Notes under the pieces: model-generated
Database searches by the model: none
Told to the model about the DNA's origin: nothing
What the model saw: only the letters and a program-made list of their open reading frames with translations
Made by a program: the position numbers and the translations under genes
Source of the DNA: Acidobacteriota bacterium
GTDB taxonomy: Bacteria; Acidobacteriota; Terriglobia; Versatilivoradales; Versatilivoraceae
Direction: 5' to 3'
DNA length: 8,042 bases
NCBI GenBank assembly: GCA_026706225.1
Contig: JAPOZE010000501.1
Coordinates: forward strand, 1 to 8,042
Shown here: positions 6,896-8,042 of the stretch, piece by piece
Layout of the letters: every line of letters starts with the position of its first letter
Position numbering within the stretch: the stretch's first letter is position 1

Positions 6896-6964
6896 AAGAG
6901 TGGCAGGGGATCGATTCAGCCCTGTATTTCCTGGTACTTCCGGCACATCTGTCGCAGCACTCTT
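6896..6964. terminator. Inverted-repeat structure between convergent genes
   Basis: AAGAGTG (6896-6902) is complementary to CACTCTT (6958-6964), enclosing a second hairpin CAGGG (6904-6908)/CCCTG (6920-6924) that is followed by TATTT. The position between two convergent stop codons fits a shared terminator, but T-runs are poor and the long-range stem may be chance. Confidence 0.25.
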
Positions 6965-6970
6965 TCTCAT

Positions 6971-7756
6971 TCAGGACATGGCCATGCCTCCGCAAATGTT
7001 GAAGGCTTGCCCGGTAATGGCTGCCGAATCGTCCGAGGCCAGCAGTATTGCCATCGGAACGATTTCCGGGGGTTGCAGCCGCCTCCCGATCGGAGTGATA
7101 GCCGCTTCCAGTTCGGAAAACTCGATCCCCAACCTCCCGGAGTCGTACTGGATGCGACGGTCGTTCATCTCGGTCTGCACCGGACCGGGACAGATGGCGT
7201 TGACGGTGATGCCGTCCCTGGCGACTTCCAGGGCCAGGGTGCGGGTGAGCCCCAGCAGCCCATGCTTGGAGGCGGCATAGGCCGCACCGTGAATTTGAGG
7301 CCTCCTGGAGGCTATCGAGGCAATGTTGATGATACGGCCCCGTTTTTTCCTGATCATGGACGGCAGGACAGCCTTGCACAACAGGTAGGGGGCCGTCAGG
7401 TTCAGAGCCAGGGACCGGTCCCAGAACCGGTCGTCGAAATCAACGACCGGCCTCGGATCCGAACTGCTGCCCAACCCGGCGTTGTTGACCAGGATGTCCA
7501 GACTTCCCAACTCTTCTTCGGCCAGGCCGACCAGGCCCGCAACCGAGGACAGATCCAGCAGATCAGCCGGAATGGCGACAGCTTCCCGTCCTGAAGCTCG
7601 AATCTCTTGAACCAGTGAATCCAGATCCTGCACGGTTCGGGCCGTGACGGCCACCCGGGCGCCCTGGGCGGCAAAACCCAGGGCGATGGCTCGCCCGATG
7701 CCACGGCTGGCTCCGGTGATAAGAGATGTCTTGCCTTTCAACTTGAGTGCTTCCAT
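6971..7756 (-). CDS. Short-chain dehydrogenase/reductase (classical SDR, FabG-like)
   Basis: This 261-residue soluble NAD(P)(H)-dependent oxidoreductase has a complete classical SDR motif set. TGASRGIG (14-21) binds the cofactor, D65 lies in ADLLD, NNAG is at 91-94, and N119, S147, Y160 and K164 (YAASK at 160-164) form the catalytic tetrad. PGPVQTEM is at 190-197 and the C-terminal GQAFNICGGMAMS resembles the GQ...DGG end of FabG-type enzymes. Arg18 in the glycine loop and Arg40 after the second strand suggest NADPH preference. ATG 7756 is chosen since AAAGGA lies 8 bases upstream; the longer GTG 7783 start adds 9 residues without a ribosome-binding site. The substrate could be a beta-ketoacyl thioester, another hydroxy acid or a sugar; no fatty-acid genes are near, so the name FabG is not justified. 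It converges with the reductase to its left. Confidence 0.92.
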   Translation of the reverse strand: MEALKLKGKTSLITGASRGIGRAIALGFAAQGARVAVTARTVQDLDSLVQEIRASGREAVAIPADLLDLSSVAGLVGLAEEELGSLDILVNNAGLGSSSDPRPVVDFDDRFWDRSLALNLTAPYLLCKAVLPSMIRKKRGRIINIASIASRRPQIHGAAYAASKHGLLGLTRTLALEVARDGITVNAICPGPVQTEMNDRRIQYDSGRLGIEFSELEAAITPIGRRLQPPEIVPMAILLASDDSAAITGQAFNICGGMAMS

Positions 7757-7802
7757 CGATTCGGTCCTTTCCTGTTTCTCCACCCGACTGGTTTGAGTGG
7801 AA

Positions 7803-7830
7803 AGAATACCGCAACTACGCCTCTCTTCAA
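7803..7830 (-). promoter_or_regulatory. Candidate promoter of the SDR gene
   Basis: On the minus strand, TTGAAG (7830-7825), 16 bases, TATTCT (7808-7803). Each box matches 4 of 6. The start point would lie about 40 bases before the SDR ATG. Confidence 0.35.
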
Positions 7831-7974
7831 TCAGAAGGAATCAGTGTTCATCCCGCCAAGCCTCATCCGCTTCCGACTGCCGAGGCTGTCCCTGACCAGA
7901 GAAATCCTGCACGAGAACAGGGTTTGCCCGATGTCCGAAAAGGGCTTTCAACCCGAGATTGCACATGCGGGGAG

Positions 7975-7996
7975 CCGGCACAAATCCGGCACAAAT
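7975..7996 (+). repeat. 11-base perfect tandem repeat CCGGCACAAAT x2
   Basis: Two head-to-tail copies of CCGGCACAAAT, with the first two bases of a third copy, end immediately before the TTGACA at 7999. One repeat length is about one helical turn, so two protein subunits could bind the same face just upstream of the -35. Confidence 0.6.
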
Positions 7997-7998
7997 CC

Positions 7999-8027
7999 TT
8001 GACATTCATGGCAAAAGCGGCTAGGTT
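7999..8027 (+). promoter_or_regulatory. Candidate outward-facing promoter at right edge
   Basis: A perfect TTGACA (7999-8004), 17 bases, then TAGGTT (3 of 6). It would start transcription near 8035, into sequence beyond the window. The -10 is weak, so an activator at the adjacent tandem repeat is possible. Confidence 0.3.
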
Positions 8028-8042
8028 GGCGCGACCCGGCAA

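Noticed and set aside
5823..7594. Two very long frames (minus 5823-7379, plus 5846-7594) crossing the reductase and SDR
   Set aside because: Both overlap two well-supported genes in other frames and have Arg/Gly/Ser-rich sequence without motifs.
1..8042. CRISPR array, insertion sequence or integrase
   Set aside because: No regularly spaced long direct repeats, no terminal inverted repeats flanking an ORF, and no transposase or recombinase motifs in any frame; the tRNA half is the only possible trace of integration.

Overview
The window is about 60% G+C (estimated by eye) and looks like a chromosomal segment from an uncultivated, possibly acidobacterium-like or related environmental bacterium. 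That assignment is weak. It rests on the mix of a K+-dependent membrane pyrophosphatase, a small-subunit/symporter pair and long G+C-rich genes with overlapping shadow frames; there is no phylogenetic marker here. No transposase, integrase, phage gene or CRISPR array is visible.

Left part (1-2901, all on the minus strand, read right to left). This is a tightly packed three-gene unit: a small two-helix membrane protein of the DUF997/YhdT type, a sodium:solute symporter (SSS family, closest in pattern to PanF), and a VOC (glyoxalase-fold) enzyme. The first two overlap by 8 bases. The ribosome-binding site of the third overlaps the stop codon of the second, so translation is probably coupled. 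Two things are unusual. The symporter carries an extra soluble segment of roughly 160 residues between two membrane helices, predicted to face outside the cytoplasm. The VOC frame is cut by an in-frame TGA, after which the missing C-terminus, including the last metal ligand, continues in the same frame. The first about 80 bases are a degenerate short-word repeat.

Middle (2902-5563). A 523-base gene-poor divergent region holds a candidate promoter embedded in an inverted repeat, followed by hppA on the plus strand, a full-length ion-pumping membrane pyrophosphatase with signature residues of the K+-dependent clade and a glutamate typical of many Na+-pumping members.

Right part (5564-8042). 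After hppA comes a very good sigma-70-like promoter and the 3' half of a tRNA-Cys(GCA) whose 5' half does not fit a cloverleaf. Next are a zinc-independent NADPH-dependent reductase of the PTGR/CurA type (plus strand) and a convergent FabG-like short-chain dehydrogenase (minus strand). The right edge has an 11-base tandem repeat directly abutting a -35-like TTGACA that points out of the window.

The modules do not form one obvious pathway. The left operon is a transport unit with an attached VOC enzyme, hppA supports the ion gradient that an SSS symporter could use, and the two oxidoreductases are separate convergent genes. The best candidates for something undescribed are the symporter's inserted domain, the interrupted VOC gene and the half tRNA.
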